Source of the DNA: a virus
Virus record (IMG/VR): IMGVR_UViG_3300044858_005324
Span: 1 to 44,054 of that record
Length of the DNA: 44,054 nt
Reading direction: 5' to 3' (one strand)
Shown here: positions 18,601 through 27,784 of the stretch, piece after piece
Numbering within the stretch: the first letter of the stretch is position 1
Layout: each line of letters begins with the position of its first letter
Position numbers and translations under genes: made by a program
The notes under the pieces: model-generated
Databases searched by the model: none
What the model saw: only the letters and a program-made list of their open reading frames with translations
What the model was told of the DNA's origin: nothing

Positions 18601-21600
18601 AGCGGCAGCGTCACCAATAATGGCGGCGGTGGTGGCGGTGGTGATAGCGGCGGAACACCTGAAAACATTTTTGAGAATTTCACGTCCGGGCTCGCCGTTA
18701 CACCGCGCGTCACGCAGGGCAATTGCGATACGCCCGACCAGTGCGATTTTGATATCGACCTAAAAATCGCAGTCCCGATCCCGCTGCCGCCCTGCCCTAT
18801 TATTGCGGTACAAGCGGTTTCAATGACCGTTGGGTTTACGGACGGCGGCGGCGTTACTTGCGCAGACGGCGAAAACGTTTTGCGCATTACGCCAGAGCAT
18901 ATACCGAGCAGCAGCCACAACGATCCCGGGCAATGCCAATTTAATGTCGAACTGGAGCTGAACGTTCCAATTCCGCGCGCGCCATGCCCGCAGCTGCGGC
19001 TTACAGCTTTTGATGTCACGACAGGCTACGAAACGTGCTCGTCATTGGTGGGTAAATCGAATTACTTTGCAATAACCCCAAACCATAAACTCGGGGAAGG
19101 TTGCGACGATCCCGGCAAGTGCGAATTTGACGTCGAGCTATTACTCGCTATTCCGATTCCAAAACCGCCGTGCCCGGTAATTCGTCGCCGCACTTTCGCG
19201 CAAAACGTGTTTTATAGCACGCAGTGCACAAAAGGACTCGGCGCAAGCAAATTTGAAATAATAAACGCATCGACTACGGATGAGTGCGGCGTCGACAACT
19301 GCGAATTCAACGTCGATCTGGAATTAAACATTCCGATTCCGCCGCCGCCGTGCCCAGTAATTAATGTTAGTCGCTTGGACGTGCGGAGTGGGTATGCCGG
19401 GTCGGCGTGCGTTGCGGGTAAGTCCAGCTCGTTTAGCGTCGTGTCGCGGCAAACACCGGTTGATTGCGGTGCGCCGCAGTGCGAATTTGATCTTGATCTC
19501 GCGATTGTTATCCCGATCCCTGAGCCGCCCTGCGTTGAAATTAAAAGCGGCGAGGTGCGAGTGACCACCGGTTTTGCCGGTGCGGCGTGCGTCAGCGGAA
19601 AACAGAATAAGCTCACAGTCACAAAAAGAACAATTCCGTCGTCGGCGTGCACTACGCCTGACACGTGCGCGTTTGATTTGGCGTTAGATCTTTTTGTGCC
19701 GGTTCCGCCGCCGGTATGCGCGACTATGTCGACGAGCGGCACGTTTTTTACGCGCTACGAAGACGTTGCGCCTTTGCGCACCGGTAGTTTTCTTGCAATC
19801 ACGCCGGTCACCAGCGGCCCAAGTTGTCGAGACCCGGGACAGTGTCTGTATCACTTTGATATCAACATTGACACGCTGCTTCCGCGACCGCCGTGCCCGG
19901 TTATCAATGTTGTAAATCAAAGTTTGCGTGTCGGTTACGGCGCAGCATCGACGGTGCTGCTTGAAATTTTACCAACGCATACGCTGAATATCGGCGTAAA
20001 CGAACCGCCGCAATGTAACTTCGATGTTGTACTGGATTTAGACATCCAAATACCGACGCCGCCGTGCACAATCTGGACTGGCGCCGTCAATGTGACATCA
20101 CTACCGCCGACAGCAGACCCAGTCGGCAGCATGAGCATTACGCCGGCATATTTTCCGGGGCAAAGTTGCGCGACAGACGTTGTCATTAATCTCGGCATTC
20201 CCAAACCGTGTATTCCAGTTATTATTGGTAAAACTGGAACACTTTATTCCGGTAAAGATCTCGACAATACCGTAACGCTTAATGTGGCGCAAACGGATCT
20301 TTGTCGTTGGGAAATCACGCCGTATGTTTCCGTCAAAGCGATTACAGCGTGCCCCATTTTCGGCGCCGGCGACTACAAAATTGACCCGACGCCAGTACAG
20401 TATGCCGGCGGTGGAGAATACACGCCAATTTCCGGCGGTGCTTTATCAATCACACCACGCGGCGATAAAAACGGCGACTGTTTTTATGACATCAAATTAC
20501 TCACCGCGACAAACACGCTACAAGGCGGCACAGTAACTGTTACCGGCGGCAGTCAAAAAATTGGTGGCGGTTATGTAGATATAAAAAATAACGTCGTCAA
20601 TGTCACGGTTACATTAGATACGACTGATTGTCCGTCTGACGGCACCGGCGGCGGTGGGAGCAAAGGCGATCAAGGTGAAAGAGGCGCAACCGGCCCGCAA
20701 GGTAAGACCGGCGCTACTGGCCCCGCTGGCCCAACCGGCCCGCGCGGTTTAATGGGTATGCCGGGCGCTATGGGTATGATGGGCCCGCAAGGCCTGCAGG
20801 GCGAGACGGGCGAAAGCGGACCTAGTGGTCCGACAGGTCCGACCGGCCCCCGCGGCGCAACTGGTCCGCAAGGGCCCGCGGGTCCAGCGGGGCCGCGCGG
20901 TGCAACGGGCCCAACAGGTTGTATTGGTCCAACAGGAGATATGGGGGCGAGTGGCGCAACAGGACTTACAGGCGCTACCGGGGTAACAGGCGCAACAGGA
21001 GTTACCGGCGCAACAGGGCCAAGCGGCGTTACCGGCGCAACAGGCGCAATTGGCGCAACAGGTATAAGCGGCGCAACTGGGCCGAGCGGCGTCGTTGGTG
21101 AAACCGGCCCGATTGGTCAAACCGGCGCCGTAGGCGCCACTGGCGCGCAAGGCGCTACCGGCGTTACAGGCGCAACTGGCGCAACGGGTATAAGCGGAGC
21201 GACAGGCCGCCAAGGCGTGTCGGGTGCAACAGGCCCGCGCGGTCAAACCGGCGCCACAGGCGCCGTTGGCGCGCGCGGCGCAACAGGCGCAACTGGCAAT
21301 CAGGGTATTACCGGCGCGACCGGCGCGCGCGGGTTTACAGGCAGCACGGGCGTTACAGGTGTGCCCGGCGCAGCAGGCGCCGCTGGCCCACGCGGCGTCA
21401 CAGGCGTTACCGGCGCAACGGGCGCAACTGGTGTAACGGGCTTAGTTGGGCCGCGTGGCCTCAAAGGCGATAAGGGCAATAAGGGCGACAGAGGGCTGAC
21501 TGGATCGCCCGGAGCGACAGGTCCGCGCGGAGAAAAAGGCGCGCTGGGCCAAACCGGCCCTCGGGGGCTTCGCGGCGCGCGAGGAACCGCCGGCGCTACT

Positions 21601-23193
21601 GGTCCGATCGGGCCCACGGGCGCGCGGGGGGCAACTGGCGCAATGGGCAACAAGGGCGACCGCGGGATCGACGCCGGCTATGCAGCTGCGTTGTATACGC
21701 GCGGCACATGGAATGATTATTTAGTTTTCGGAAACGTTGAGCTGTTGTCGGATCTCACGGTCGGTAACATCACGAGAAAAGTACCGACGGTTGAAAATGT
21801 AGAGCTAACATATCGTTACGGGCCTTTTAGCGTTGGCGGGGCAGTGATTGTCGTTACGGACGAAGGCCTAGGCTACCGATCAGACCCGCTCTCTGGTCGG
21901 CGGCAACTCAATCCAGTCCCGGAACCAGCCGACGACGACGACGACGGCGTGTCAATGGAAGATGTCATATTGGGCGCGCAACCCCCGGCCGAAGCCGGCG
22001 ACGCGTTTTTATGGTTCAACGATACTTCGACAATCGGGACGATGAACGACGGTTTATTGCCAGACCCGCCGCGCGTCGGGTGGATCAATATTGGGCCGAT
22101 TGATATTAATCTTACAAACACCGATGAATGTTTGAAATACGTACCGGAAGACGTAATTCGAGCGCGCTACGAAGAATACTACACACTTCGCTATAGCGTG
22201 GACATGGCCCGCCCAGATGTCGATCCTGACCCACTTGCACCCCCGCCATCGGCAGAAGACCCGCCAGAACCACCAGCGCGTCGGTATCCGACAACGCGCG
22301 ATTGGTTTATCGGAACAAATCGCACACCGCCCGACCAACTGCCAATTTTTTATAAGGGCCTCGCAACAGATTTTCCGCTGCGTTTGTACGACAACCCGCC
22401 GCGAGACGAATCCAAACCACAGATTCGCCCGCAGCGCTCGCCGACGTATGGTGACTTTTGGATCGAAAAACCGACATTGTTCGCGTACGTATGGACGCCG
22501 TACCAAAAAACAGTAATTGTTGACGGAGCGGAAGAAAAACTCGACATCAAGGGCTGGCAGAAGTTCGATACTATTCTCGACGGGCGTCAAATCGGTCCAA
22601 CTGGTGCGACAGGCTGCGCCGGAGAAACAGGCCCAGAGGGTGAAAGAGGTGCTCCGGGTCTGCCGGGGGCTGCTGGGCCGGCGGGCGTTCAGGGCTCGCG
22701 CGGTGTCACTGGCCCGACGGGCGTTGCCGGCGAAATAGGCGCTACTGGCGCTAGTGGCGTTAGCGGCGCAACGGGTCCGTGCGGAAATGACGGGCAAATA
22801 GGCGCAACCGGTGTCCGTGGTGCAACAGGCCCAACTGGCAATCAGGGTGTTACAGGTGCCACAGGCGCGCAGGGGGCAACTGGTGTGCGCGGTATTACCG
22901 GGCCGGTCGGCGCCCGTGGTGCTACAGGGCCGCAGGGCGCGACCGGACCGCAAATTGCGTTAGTCGGCAATAATTTTATCTCGTCGCGACCGGCTGTGCT
23001 GTCGGGTAATGTTACAATTGTTGATAACGCAGTTATTGGCGCAACAATAGAGTTCAACACAAAAAATCTGGCGGCAGATGCTGATTTTACCACGGCGTTA
23101 ATTACGCAACTTGGTTTGAACACAAACGGACAACCAGTTAACCCGACGTTGCGAGCAAAGTTTCGCGCCTTGATATTAGAGCTGCTGGAATAA
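15631..23193 (+). CDS. giant cysteine-repeat and collagen-like fibre protein
   Basis: 2520 residues. Residues about 90-1555 hold some 17 copies of a roughly 60-residue unit with the core CxTPDQCxFDVDLxLxIPIP then PPCPxI, a hydrophobic strand, a Gly-Phe/Tyr step and a fourth Cys. Two units carry insertions. One (about 350-480) is Pro/Gly-rich; the other (about 800-1010) holds two copies of a Cys module ending in VCY(A/S)DSNC, flanked by Gly/Ser linkers. Residues about 1678-2013 and 2320-2440 are collagen-like Gly-X-Y repeats rich in GAT and GPR/GPQ, split by a globular domain (about 2014-2320). A short C-terminal domain (about 2440-2520) may trimerise the stalk. It is probably a long disulfide-rich fibre for host contact. 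The repeats are seen; the role is inferred. Confidence 0.75.
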   Translation: MTENLFKDSNCPIEAVPKADFNFIALDVCNIPPAPKPIYGCTAPFIAPEPPDDVGPTCPVFLATATLNLGYADGGNGNPCNIGPAAAVITLDKKDIDPCTYSLDFDLTIPIPKPPCAPNVTIGAFNFAVAYDKCPLPPSRFLVQKNVTVGDCSTLDECDFSLDLEINVPIPTPECPRINVNSFEVLAGYAPYDGNPGCIDKKAFFTVTPRIEVGSCDLPDKCNFDIDASIVVPIPRPLCTSINLTKFNVTSGYSKDLCLENGANNFSITPVHIFGDGCSTPDQCRFDVELEILIPIPAPTCPDINISNFKVNAGFTGREYDENNYPLDIKCFVGPVNKISVPFDDGCYIVRTLWYCTGNLLLNSFNGSASLRCPCAELLDDEGLPLYPPDCDQATTQYAFYTGPQNALITGTGVITGTIGAGIVYPPPDPWGVGGWWVPDGDFSGAEVVPWMPVSPEITAYNGTLVTIGNSCTGEVRDAEEKHSKFRITPTIVPGDCNNPDQCNFDVDLQVVLPLPRQFCPVINVNSFDVVTAYDDAICFTGVEQKFEITTEHIQGECDQPDQCNFLVDLALAIPIPRPPCPVINTKTFDVSVGFAAADAEIGVDNKCLFGKNTRFAITPTIIPGGCDTPDECQFDVELELAIPIPKQPCPNIFVNNFTVVSGFQPADINDKNSCLYGVTPAFTITPRIVVGNCNTPDQCDFDVDLAIAVPIPRTPCPVISVQNFGLTVGFIGNDSDSKCFTGKNKFSITSEHVPGTDCDDPGECRFNVELDLEVPIPRQPCPNLNVINVDVRSGYIVSGSGGTSGGSTKLSFTAAGGGNSSGGTKLSLTDPNSNSAGVEFCPGGYALRYTVVGDPASITCVSIDQHCATLLANGYFDSIENGVVVPGTMEQCRIHLASSGFSADGVCYADSNCKVSSSESATCSGEYVLIYRPAECEDCGDGTECRQVETYCAGEVAAGRYATMAVCRSAQYNMAMGNVCYSDSNCQIQSGSVTNNGGGGGGGDSGGTPENIFENFTSGLAVTPRVTQGNCDTPDQCDFDIDLKIAVPIPLPPCPIIAVQAVSMTVGFTDGGGVTCADGENVLRITPEHIPSSSHNDPGQCQFNVELELNVPIPRAPCPQLRLTAFDVTTGYETCSSLVGKSNYFAITPNHKLGEGCDDPGKCEFDVELLLAIPIPKPPCPVIRRRTFAQNVFYSTQCTKGLGASKFEIINASTTDECGVDNCEFNVDLELNIPIPPPPCPVINVSRLDVRSGYAGSACVAGKSSSFSVVSRQTPVDCGAPQCEFDLDLAIVIPIPEPPCVEIKSGEVRVTTGFAGAACVSGKQNKLTVTKRTIPSSACTTPDTCAFDLALDLFVPVPPPVCATMSTSGTFFTRYEDVAPLRTGSFLAITPVTSGPSCRDPGQCLYHFDINIDTLLPRPPCPVINVVNQSLRVGYGAASTVLLEILPTHTLNIGVNEPPQCNFDVVLDLDIQIPTPPCTIWTGAVNVTSLPPTADPVGSMSITPAYFPGQSCATDVVINLGIPKPCIPVIIGKTGTLYSGKDLDNTVTLNVAQTDLCRWEITPYVSVKAITACPIFGAGDYKIDPTPVQYAGGGEYTPISGGALSITPRGDKNGDCFYDIKLLTATNTLQGGTVTVTGGSQKIGGGYVDIKNNVVNVTVTLDTTDCPSDGTGGGGSKGDQGERGATGPQGKTGATGPAGPTGPRGLMGMPGAMGMMGPQGLQGETGESGPSGPTGPTGPRGATGPQGPAGPAGPRGATGPTGCIGPTGDMGASGATGLTGATGVTGATGVTGATGPSGVTGATGAIGATGISGATGPSGVVGETGPIGQTGAVGATGAQGATGVTGATGATGISGATGRQGVSGATGPRGQTGATGAVGARGATGATGNQGITGATGARGFTGSTGVTGVPGAAGAAGPRGVTGVTGATGATGVTGLVGPRGLKGDKGNKGDRGLTGSPGATGPRGEKGALGQTGPRGLRGARGTAGATGPIGPTGARGATGAMGNKGDRGIDAGYAAALYTRGTWNDYLVFGNVELLSDLTVGNITRKVPTVENVELTYRYGPFSVGGAVIVVTDEGLGYRSDPLSGRRQLNPVPEPADDDDDGVSMEDVILGAQPPAEAGDAFLWFNDTSTIGTMNDGLLPDPPRVGWINIGPIDINLTNTDECLKYVPEDVIRARYEEYYTLRYSVDMARPDVDPDPLAPPPSAEDPPEPPARRYPTTRDWFIGTNRTPPDQLPIFYKGLATDFPLRLYDNPPRDESKPQIRPQRSPTYGDFWIEKPTLFAYVWTPYQKTVIVDGAEEKLDIKGWQKFDTILDGRQIGPTGATGCAGETGPEGERGAPGLPGAAGPAGVQGSRGVTGPTGVAGEIGATGASGVSGATGPCGNDGQIGATGVRGATGPTGNQGVTGATGAQGATGVRGITGPVGARGATGPQGATGPQIALVGNNFISSRPAVLSGNVTIVDNAVIGATIEFNTKNLAADADFTTALITQLGLNTNGQPVNPTLRAKFRALILELLE
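15900..20290 (+). repeat. protein-coding tandem repeat, about 17 cysteine units of about 60 residues
   Basis: Tandem units within the giant fibre gene. Each has an N-terminal ITPxxxxGxC segment, a second Cys in DQC or its equivalent, the acidic FDVDLxL strand, the IPIPxPPCP hinge with a third Cys, and usually a fourth Cys before a GK step. The DNA of units is diverged, so this is an old expansion rather than a recent tandem copy. The last two units (after about 20050) are degenerate and have lost part of the Cys pattern. Confidence 0.75.
20659..21669 (+). repeat. collagen-like Gly-X-Y repeat, block 1
   Basis: An almost unbroken run of about 112 Gly-X-Y triplets, mostly GAT, GVT, GPQ and GPR. 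At the DNA level it is rich in GGCGCAACAGGC-like steps. Such blocks form rigid trimeric stalks in phage fibres. A 51-base segment (21319-21369) is identical to part of the next gene. Confidence 0.85.
21319..21369 (+). repeat. 51-base exact repeat, copy 1
   Basis: This segment, which encodes [16 protein letters not shown], is identical base for base to 23862-23912 in the next collagen-like gene. Surrounding codons differ, so the identity points to a recent exchange. Confidence 0.85.
22591..22953 (+). repeat. collagen-like Gly-X-Y repeat, block 2
   Basis: About 40 Gly-X-Y triplets following the globular domain of the giant fibre protein, with the same GAT/GPT/GVR style as block 1. The last triplets lead into the short C-terminal domain (IALVGNNF onwards). 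Confidence 0.8.
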
Positions 23194-23198
23194 ATATC

Positions 23199-24647
23199 AT
23201 GACCGAAAACAACGACAATGCGCAGCCAGAAGAAGAAGAGATCGTACTGCAATCTTTCGATGCGCCGGTTTTGCCGCTAACATCTGCCGGTTGCGGCGCT
23301 GCAGTCGGCCCGCCCGGCCCACCCGGACCGCAAGGCGATCCCGGCGCTACTGGTGTTACCGGCGCAACAGGCGCCACTGGCGTTACCGGCGCTACTGGCG
23401 CTGTCGGCGCTACTGGCGCAACCGGCATTCAGGGCGCAACCGGCGTAACCGGCCCGCAGGGCATAACTGGCCCAACAGGCGTTACCGGCGCAACAGGCGC
23501 CGATGGCGTTACCGGCGCTACTGGGGCCACCGGTATTACCGGCGCGACCGGCGCGCGCGGCGCAACAGGCGTTACCGGTATAACAGGTGCAACTGGCGTA
23601 ACAGGCGCCAAAGGGGCCACTGGTACTGCAGGCGCTCGCGGCGCTACGGGCGCAACTGGCGCAACTGGACAAACTGGCCCGCAGGGTTTTGTCGGCCCGC
23701 GCGGCGCTACGGGCGTTACTGGCTTGCGCGGAATTAACGGTATTACCGGCGCGACCGGCGCGCGCGGCGCAACAGGTGCTACCGGGCTGCGCGGGCTTAC
23801 AGGCGCAACCGGCCCAACCGGCCCGCGCGGCGCTACCGGTGTCCGCGGCTCTGTCGGTTCTACCGGCGCGCGCGGGTTTACAGGCAGCACGGGCGTTACA
23901 GGTGTGCCCGGCAGAGACGGCACAAATGGCGTGCCCGGTGCAACCGGCGCAACCGGCCCGGTTGGCCCTGTCGGTGCCGATGGCCCGCGAGGTCCCACCG
24001 GATTACAAGGTTTTCCCGGGCTACTAGGGCCGGAGGGACGACAAGGACCAACAGGCGCTACCGGTCCGCGCGGTTATTTAGGCCCGGCCGGCCCGCGCGG
24101 CCAGCGCGGCCAGCGCGGTGCGCCGAGTGAGACAGGCGCTACGGGCGCAACTGGCCCGCAGGGTGCGGGCGGTATTACGGGCCAAGAAGGCGCTACGGGT
24201 GCGACAGGGCCGGTAGGTATGACTGGCGCTACAGGGCCGTGCGGTAACCCCGGAGAGCGCGGTATAACGGGCGCAAGCGGCCCGGCAGGGGCCGTCGGCC
24301 CCAGCGGCCCTAGCGGCGCTATCGGCCCTAGCGGGGCCACAGGCGCGACGGGCGCGACCGGTCCCGCCGGAAGCACTGGCCCTACAGGCGTAGCTGGCCC
24401 TACAGGCGCATCAGGCCCCACAGGTCCGCTGGGACCAAGCGGACCCCGTGGTGCCGACGGCAATCGCGGAGCCACGGGCGCTACCGGTGTATTGGGTCCG
24501 GCGGGCGCGACCGGACCGCTCGGTCCAGTTGGCGCGACTGGGCCGACGGGGCCAAATGGCGGACTGACAATTAGCCAGCTTGTTGCAGCAATTCAAACAA
24601 ATGCCGTGCTCCGCGCGGCGATTAAAGAGGCAGCAACAAACCCATGA
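23199..24647 (+). CDS. collagen-like fibre protein
   Basis: 482 residues, starting five bases after the giant gene's stop. An acidic N-terminal segment (about 1-35, [19 protein letters not shown]) is followed by one unbroken Gly-X-Y block (about 38-455) dominated by GAT, GVT and GPx triplets. A short C-terminal tail ([20 protein letters not shown]) looks helical and could trimerise. It resembles the collagen blocks of the preceding protein, with which it shares a 51-base exact segment. No globular receptor-binding head is visible, so it may be a stalk or decoration fibre that works with another subunit. Confidence 0.8.
   Translation: MTENNDNAQPEEEEIVLQSFDAPVLPLTSAGCGAAVGPPGPPGPQGDPGATGVTGATGATGVTGATGAVGATGATGIQGATGVTGPQGITGPTGVTGATGADGVTGATGATGITGATGARGATGVTGITGATGVTGAKGATGTAGARGATGATGATGQTGPQGFVGPRGATGVTGLRGINGITGATGARGATGATGLRGLTGATGPTGPRGATGVRGSVGSTGARGFTGSTGVTGVPGRDGTNGVPGATGATGPVGPVGADGPRGPTGLQGFPGLLGPEGRQGPTGATGPRGYLGPAGPRGQRGQRGAPSETGATGATGPQGAGGITGQEGATGATGPVGMTGATGPCGNPGERGITGASGPAGAVGPSGPSGAIGPSGATGATGATGPAGSTGPTGVAGPTGASGPTGPLGPSGPRGADGNRGATGATGVLGPAGATGPLGPVGATGPTGPNGGLTISQLVAAIQTNAVLRAAIKEAATNP
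23862..23912 (+). repeat. 51-base exact repeat, copy 2
   Basis: Identical to 21319-21369. The next base differs (A here, G in copy 1), as does the preceding one. Confidence 0.85.
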
Positions 24648-24722
24648 GCCGGCTACACGTAAATGGCTGCACAAAAAATAATCCGCCGCTAAAATACGTG
24701 ACAACCAACCCGGAGAAAAGCC

Positions 24723-25091
24723 ATGGCCGGCAATATGACCCGCATGCTGTCATTGAATCGCGACAATATTTTACAAATGGGTAAAACGCCCGAGTTTTTT
24801 GACCGCAATCCGGGGTTAAAACACTTAAAAGAAACGATGGACGCCTGCAACGCCGCGTTTGAAAGCTCGGCAAAAAACGCCGGTTGCCGCTGCCGTGCAG
24901 ATACTACGCTTATTGCCGGCTGCGTATCGGAGTTGTTAGAAACGCTTGAGGCCGCGAAGCAAACAAACCCCGAAACGGTGCAGCAGTTTGTGCGCTATGT
25001 TGCAAAGACAGATAACATCGAGTCGACAGGTGTTACAATATTCTACGCCAAGCCGAACGAAACAACGCCGACAAGATATCTATTTCCGTAG
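24723..25091 (+). CDS. unknown small protein
   Basis: 122 residues from ATG 24723, seven bases after GGAG (24712-24715). Mostly helical in appearance, with a cysteine-containing middle (ACNAAFESSAKNAGCRCRAD, about 41-60) and a C-terminal strand (TIFYAKPNE). No family recognised. It follows the fibre genes and could be a fibre-assembly chaperone, but nothing in the sequence proves this. Confidence 0.6.
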   Translation: MAGNMTRMLSLNRDNILQMGKTPEFFDRNPGLKHLKETMDACNAAFESSAKNAGCRCRADTTLIAGCVSELLETLEAAKQTNPETVQQFVRYVAKTDNIESTGVTIFYAKPNETTPTRYLFP

Positions 25092-25099
25092 AGGCCCTA

Positions 25100-25624
25100 A
25101 TGTCAGATTGCCGCGCGCCAAACCCGGACGATGAAATCAAAATCCCTGACACGATCGGGATGGATTTTTATTCGCCGCGCATCGCGCCCATGGCCGTCAC
25201 AAGCAGCGGCCGGCGGGTCAGGCTGACGTGGCAAGTAAGCCGGTATAACTATCACGCAACAGACGGCATCCGTGTGCGCATCGTGGCGAGCGACGCGCTC
25301 CTGATGCCGATTAAAATTTTTGCGTACCTTCTGCTGCCGCTCAAGCCGGGTGAATCGGAACGCGTCGGCGCGTTTGATCATGTCTGCTCGCCGACTGATC
25401 TCGAAGAATATCCAGAAGACGAGCCGATCCCGGACACGCGACCAGAGTGGTTTCGCCTTGACTTCGTAGACGTTCTTTTACGCTCGCGTGCAGAGGTAGA
25501 GGCATTCATCCGCGACGTTGCTGAAGACGTGCAACGCTTAAAAGCCACGCTGGATCTGACAGACACATTACTTCCCGGCGGCCAAATCTGGATTGGCGAC
25601 GCGCCATCAGCGCCACCACCGTGA
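25100..25624 (+). CDS. unknown protein
   Basis: 174 residues. The N-terminal two-thirds look beta-rich (VRLTWQVSRYNY, GIRVRIVASDALLMPIKIFAYL), then DRP-type acidic loops and a C-terminal helix (SRAEVEAFIRDVAEDVQRLKATL). This pattern resembles small structural or accessory phage proteins, but I cannot name a family. The stop overlaps the ribosome site of the next gene. Confidence 0.6.
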   Translation: MSDCRAPNPDDEIKIPDTIGMDFYSPRIAPMAVTSSGRRVRLTWQVSRYNYHATDGIRVRIVASDALLMPIKIFAYLLLPLKPGESERVGAFDHVCSPTDLEEYPEDEPIPDTRPEWFRLDFVDVLLRSRAEVEAFIRDVAEDVQRLKATLDLTDTLLPGGQIWIGDAPSAPPP

Positions 25625-25633
25625 GGATGTATT

Positions 25634-25933
25634 ATGTCTGCGCTAGTTGTTATAGAGGATAGCACCATCTTCTCGATGTTGCACGACGCTAAGTTTGCAG
25701 GCATCCCGTGCTTAATTAATAAGCGCGATATTTTTGCGTCGTCAAAATCTGGCTGCGGGGCGTGCGCCCGTAAACGGCAAGAACACCAGCGCGGCGAGAT
25801 GGCCAAGATCAAAACATGCTTGGCTGGCATGAGCAGCGAAAAGAAAAAAGAATTCAAGCAGCTTATCGACGCCGAAAAAGTTCGGATTGTTTACGTCAAC
25901 GCTGGCGGCCAAGTGGTACAGCTGACGTTTTAG
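25634..25933 (+). CDS. unknown small protein with a CxxC pair
   Basis: 99 residues, ATG at 25634 with AGGA at 25624-25627. The sequence has one CGAC pair at residues 41-44 and an isolated Cys26, with a basic linker (ARKRQEHQRGEMAKIK) and a C-terminal strand (KVRIVYVNAGGQVVQLTF). The leader bases 25624-25630 (AGGATGT) match the last seven positions of the CsrA consensus, but the potential stem has only G-U pairs. Function unknown. Confidence 0.6.
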   Translation: MSALVVIEDSTIFSMLHDAKFAGIPCLINKRDIFASSKSGCGACARKRQEHQRGEMAKIKTCLAGMSSEKKKEFKQLIDAEKVRIVYVNAGGQVVQLTF

Positions 25934-26057
25934 CGTCGCGTTCCATTTTCTGGAAACTGGAAACCGCTAAATTTCTCGCGATATCGCGGCATATTAGTTG
26001 ACGCTACTGTGTTGTATCAGTGGGTCAACATCCGTGCCTCGCGAGGGATTTAAAGTC

Positions 26058-26444
26058 ATGGTTGCTGCAGCTGTTTCGCCGGTCGTTGAAAAGTTTCGTG
26101 GCAATGTGATCAAGCGGCTCTACAAAGCCGCCCCGTCGTTTCAAATCGTGCCCGAAAAGGCTGTGCGTCTTTTCGAGTACGTAATGGAAGGACACGCCGA
26201 AGCCGTCGACAACATCGACGGGTTTTGGTCGAAGGCCGCGTTCATTCGGGAGCGCGTGCTGGAAATCACCGCCACTTCTCGGCGGGGAAACATGTCGCGG
26301 CTGTACAACGAGTACACTGCGGCTATGTTCAGGGGCATGCTTGCCTCTGAAGGTGAGGACACAGTCCTCAAGCCGGCTGACCCCCACGCTGAGGCGCGGG
26401 CGCAGTATCATGCCTACGTGGCGTGCACTGCGAGTCTCGACTGA
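26058..26444 (+). CDS. unknown protein
   Basis: 128 residues from ATG 26058, nine bases after GAGGGA (26043-26048). The frame is open back to a TTG at 25998, but that has no ribosome site, so I prefer 26058. The protein looks all-helical and basic-acidic in alternation (VEKFRGNVIKRLYKA, FWSKAAFIRERVLEI). No family recognised. It follows a 124-base gap that contains a 12-bp palindrome (25977-25988) and precedes the hairpin at 26454. Confidence 0.6.
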   Translation: MVAAAVSPVVEKFRGNVIKRLYKAAPSFQIVPEKAVRLFEYVMEGHAEAVDNIDGFWSKAAFIRERVLEITATSRRGNMSRLYNEYTAAMFRGMLASEGEDTVLKPADPHAEARAQYHAYVACTASLD

Positions 26445-26453
26445 TCAATCCGT

Positions 26454-26534
26454 ATCACTGGCTGTGCAGCTGGGATACACATCTACTGTCCTAACCCGAC
26501 GGTAATGTGTATTCCCAGTTGTGCAGCCGGTGAT
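26454..26534 (+). ncRNA. 81-nt RNA hairpin, 36 bp with five G-U pairs
   Basis: Bases 26454-26482 pair with 26505-26534 over 29 bp with one bulge (26513), and the helix continues as 26484-26490 with 26498-26504 after a bulged C (26483). The apical loop is seven bases (CTAACCC). Every non-Watson-Crick position (26459, 26465, 26466, 26469, 26487) is a G-U or U-G pair on the plus-strand RNA and would be an A-C mismatch on the other strand. It lies between two genes with no ORF across it and is followed by a U-rich stretch. It may be a processed ncRNA, an RNase III site or an unusual terminator. The structure is read directly; the role is unknown. Confidence 0.7.
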
Positions 26535-26555
26535 TTCAATTTTCCTTAGCTATCA

Positions 26556-27023
26556 ATGAAACGCAAACTAAAACTCGATAAAAAACCAGAGAAGGCTAAG
26601 CCGCCGTTCGTCATGGCCGAGCCAAATGACGACGCCGCAGCGTTTGGTTGGTCGCTTGGAAAGCTGCGCTATCCGTCAAAAGACTCCAAACCTGATGACG
26701 TGTGGCCCGGCGCATGTATGTTTGAAGTCCCCGTCCCGTATGAAGTCAAACAAGTTTACGGGCACATCATCGAGTTCATAAACCCGGCGTTTGTGCAACT
26801 CATGCTGGACAGCGACCCCGACATCAGAAAAGGCGCGGAAAAAGTGCGGCGCGCTAATTACACGCCAGAGGCGCTAGCTAAGTATCAGAAAACAATCTTG
26901 ACCGTGTTCACAACCAAGATTGTGCCCGAAATCGTGAAACGTTTTACTGCCGTTGCCGGAAATGTTGCAGAGTTCTATTCTGCCCGGCTCGCCCACATCG
27001 ACACATTTGGACTAGAGGAATAG
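26556..27023 (+). CDS. unknown protein
   Basis: 155 residues, starting 22 bases after the long hairpin. No good Shine-Dalgarno sequence precedes the ATG, which suggests that the hairpin or coupling affects its translation. The N-terminus is very basic (KRKLKLDKKPEKAKPPF). The rest is soluble and mostly helical at the C-terminus (PEALAKYQKTILTVFTTKI, about 104-122). No family recognised. Confidence 0.6.
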   Translation: MKRKLKLDKKPEKAKPPFVMAEPNDDAAAFGWSLGKLRYPSKDSKPDDVWPGACMFEVPVPYEVKQVYGHIIEFINPAFVQLMLDSDPDIRKGAEKVRRANYTPEALAKYQKTILTVFTTKIVPEIVKRFTAVAGNVAEFYSARLAHIDTFGLEE

Positions 27024-27024
27024 C

Positions 27025-27201
27025 ATGCGAAAACAAACGATTACGTTAGAAATCATATGCAGCGGGGCCATTGATCCGCCGCAGTATTGGAAGTGGGCAG
27101 AGCTGCTCGATCTTGAGCCCACAGAAAGCGTCAGAGTAACCGCGTTTACCAAAATAACCGAAGTCCCGGACGTAATAGAAAGCGATGCCGATGAAAACTA
27201 A
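27025..27201 (+). CDS. unknown 58-residue protein
   Basis: A short ORF from ATG 27025 to TAA 27199-27201. It starts one base after the preceding stop and has AGAGGA (27014-27019) as ribosome site, partly in the loop of a 3-bp hairpin (CTA-GAGGAA-TAG). The product has an acidic C-terminus and a strand-like start (MRKQTITLEIICSGAIDPPQ). It overlaps the next gene by 17 bases, consistent with the packing here. Function unknown. Confidence 0.5.
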   Translation: MRKQTITLEIICSGAIDPPQYWKWAELLDLEPTESVRVTAFTKITEVPDVIESDADEN

Positions 27202-27523
27202 AACCAAAAAGACCGTTATCAAAAAGAAAACCGCGCCGCGTAAAAAACGCAGCGCGGCCCCTAAGTCCGGCATGACCGGTTATCTCGTTATCTGGCGGCA
27301 CACCATGGACGACGTACCGGTCGGACTGTTCGCTGACCGTGAAGAGGCGTTCAAGGTTGCGAAAAAAATGAGCCTTCGCGCCGGACAGGCGGTCACTGCC
27401 AAACTTGAAATCGACTGCACGACACCAGTTTGTTTTTCCGTTGTTCAGTTCGAAAAAGGCAAACCGGTAGCCGTTCTTTGGGTCGACCGCAAAGACGACC
27501 ATTACGGACTAGAGCGACGCTAA
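27185..27523 (+). CDS. unknown basic protein
   Basis: 112 residues from ATG 27185; ATG 27191 in the same frame is an alternative. The first 30 residues are strongly basic (KTKTKKTVIKKKTAPRKKRS), which suggests nucleic-acid binding. The remainder is a compact alpha/beta piece (YLVIWRHTMDDVPVGLF, then EEAFKVAKKM) of the kind seen in small phage modulators. Its 3' end overlaps the minus-strand gene at 27509 by 15 bases. Confidence 0.55.
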   Translation: MPMKTKTKKTVIKKKTAPRKKRSAAPKSGMTGYLVIWRHTMDDVPVGLFADREEAFKVAKKMSLRAGQAVTAKLEIDCTTPVCFSVVQFEKGKPVAVLWVDRKDDHYGLERR

Positions 27524-27784
27524 AATGACAAAGTCGCGCTGATAACCGGCGACCGGCCCACGCTTGCCCATCATAAGCTCATCGTCAGTCTTGCCGTTCT
27601 CGTCAACAGGGTACGGACCGCTAGCGTTGGAAACACCGGGTCGGTTCAGTCCAAGCTCGGCCGCCTTCTGCAGAACCATATTTGACGTTGCAGCCGCCAT
27701 GAGTTCTTCGATACCATTACCGCTGACCACAAATTCAGCCCGGCCCGTAGAGACGTTAGAAAGCGAGTCGACGATGGAAACCAT
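27509..27784 (-). CDS. unknown 91-residue protein on the minus strand
   Basis: Start ATG at 27784-27782 with a strong ribosome site GGAGG (27794-27790) six bases before it on the minus strand. The frame is open further upstream, but that part is antisense to the next plus-strand gene and has a poor composition, so I start here. The product begins MVSIVDSLSNVSTGRAEFVV, contains NGIEELMAAATSNMVLQKAA, and looks like a normal soluble alpha/beta protein. It fills a stretch (27524-27773) that is otherwise empty on the plus strand. Its start codon overlaps the start region of the plus-strand gene. Function unknown. Confidence 0.6.
   Translation of the reverse strand: MVSIVDSLSNVSTGRAEFVVSGNGIEELMAAATSNMVLQKAAELGLNRPGVSNASGPYPVDENGKTDDELMMGKRGPVAGYQRDFVILASL

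Noticed and set aside
21300-23998. Long minus-strand ORFs rich in Pro, Ala, Cys or Val opposite the collagen genes
   Set aside because: They are antisense shadows of Gly-X-Y codons; no ribosome sites and only repeat-derived composition.
20659-24600. CRISPR-like short repeats
   Set aside because: The repeats follow the Gly-X-Y codon pattern, have no uniform repeat or spacer length, and are in open reading frames.
24644-24784. 46-residue ORF in an ATGA overlap with the collagen gene stop
   Set aside because: It overlaps gene 24723 by 62 bases, has no ribosome site and an uninformative composition; gene 24723 has a good ribosome site.
25977-25988. Perfect 12-bp palindrome CGCGATATCGCG in the gap before gene 26058
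   Set aside because: Noted as a possible operator, but it is a single copy, restriction-site like in composition, and I see no promoter around it.
26505-26545. Ordinary intrinsic terminator at the 26454 hairpin
   Set aside because: The stem is far longer than usual and the U tract is broken (TTTCAATTTT), so I keep it as a structured RNA with termination only as one option.
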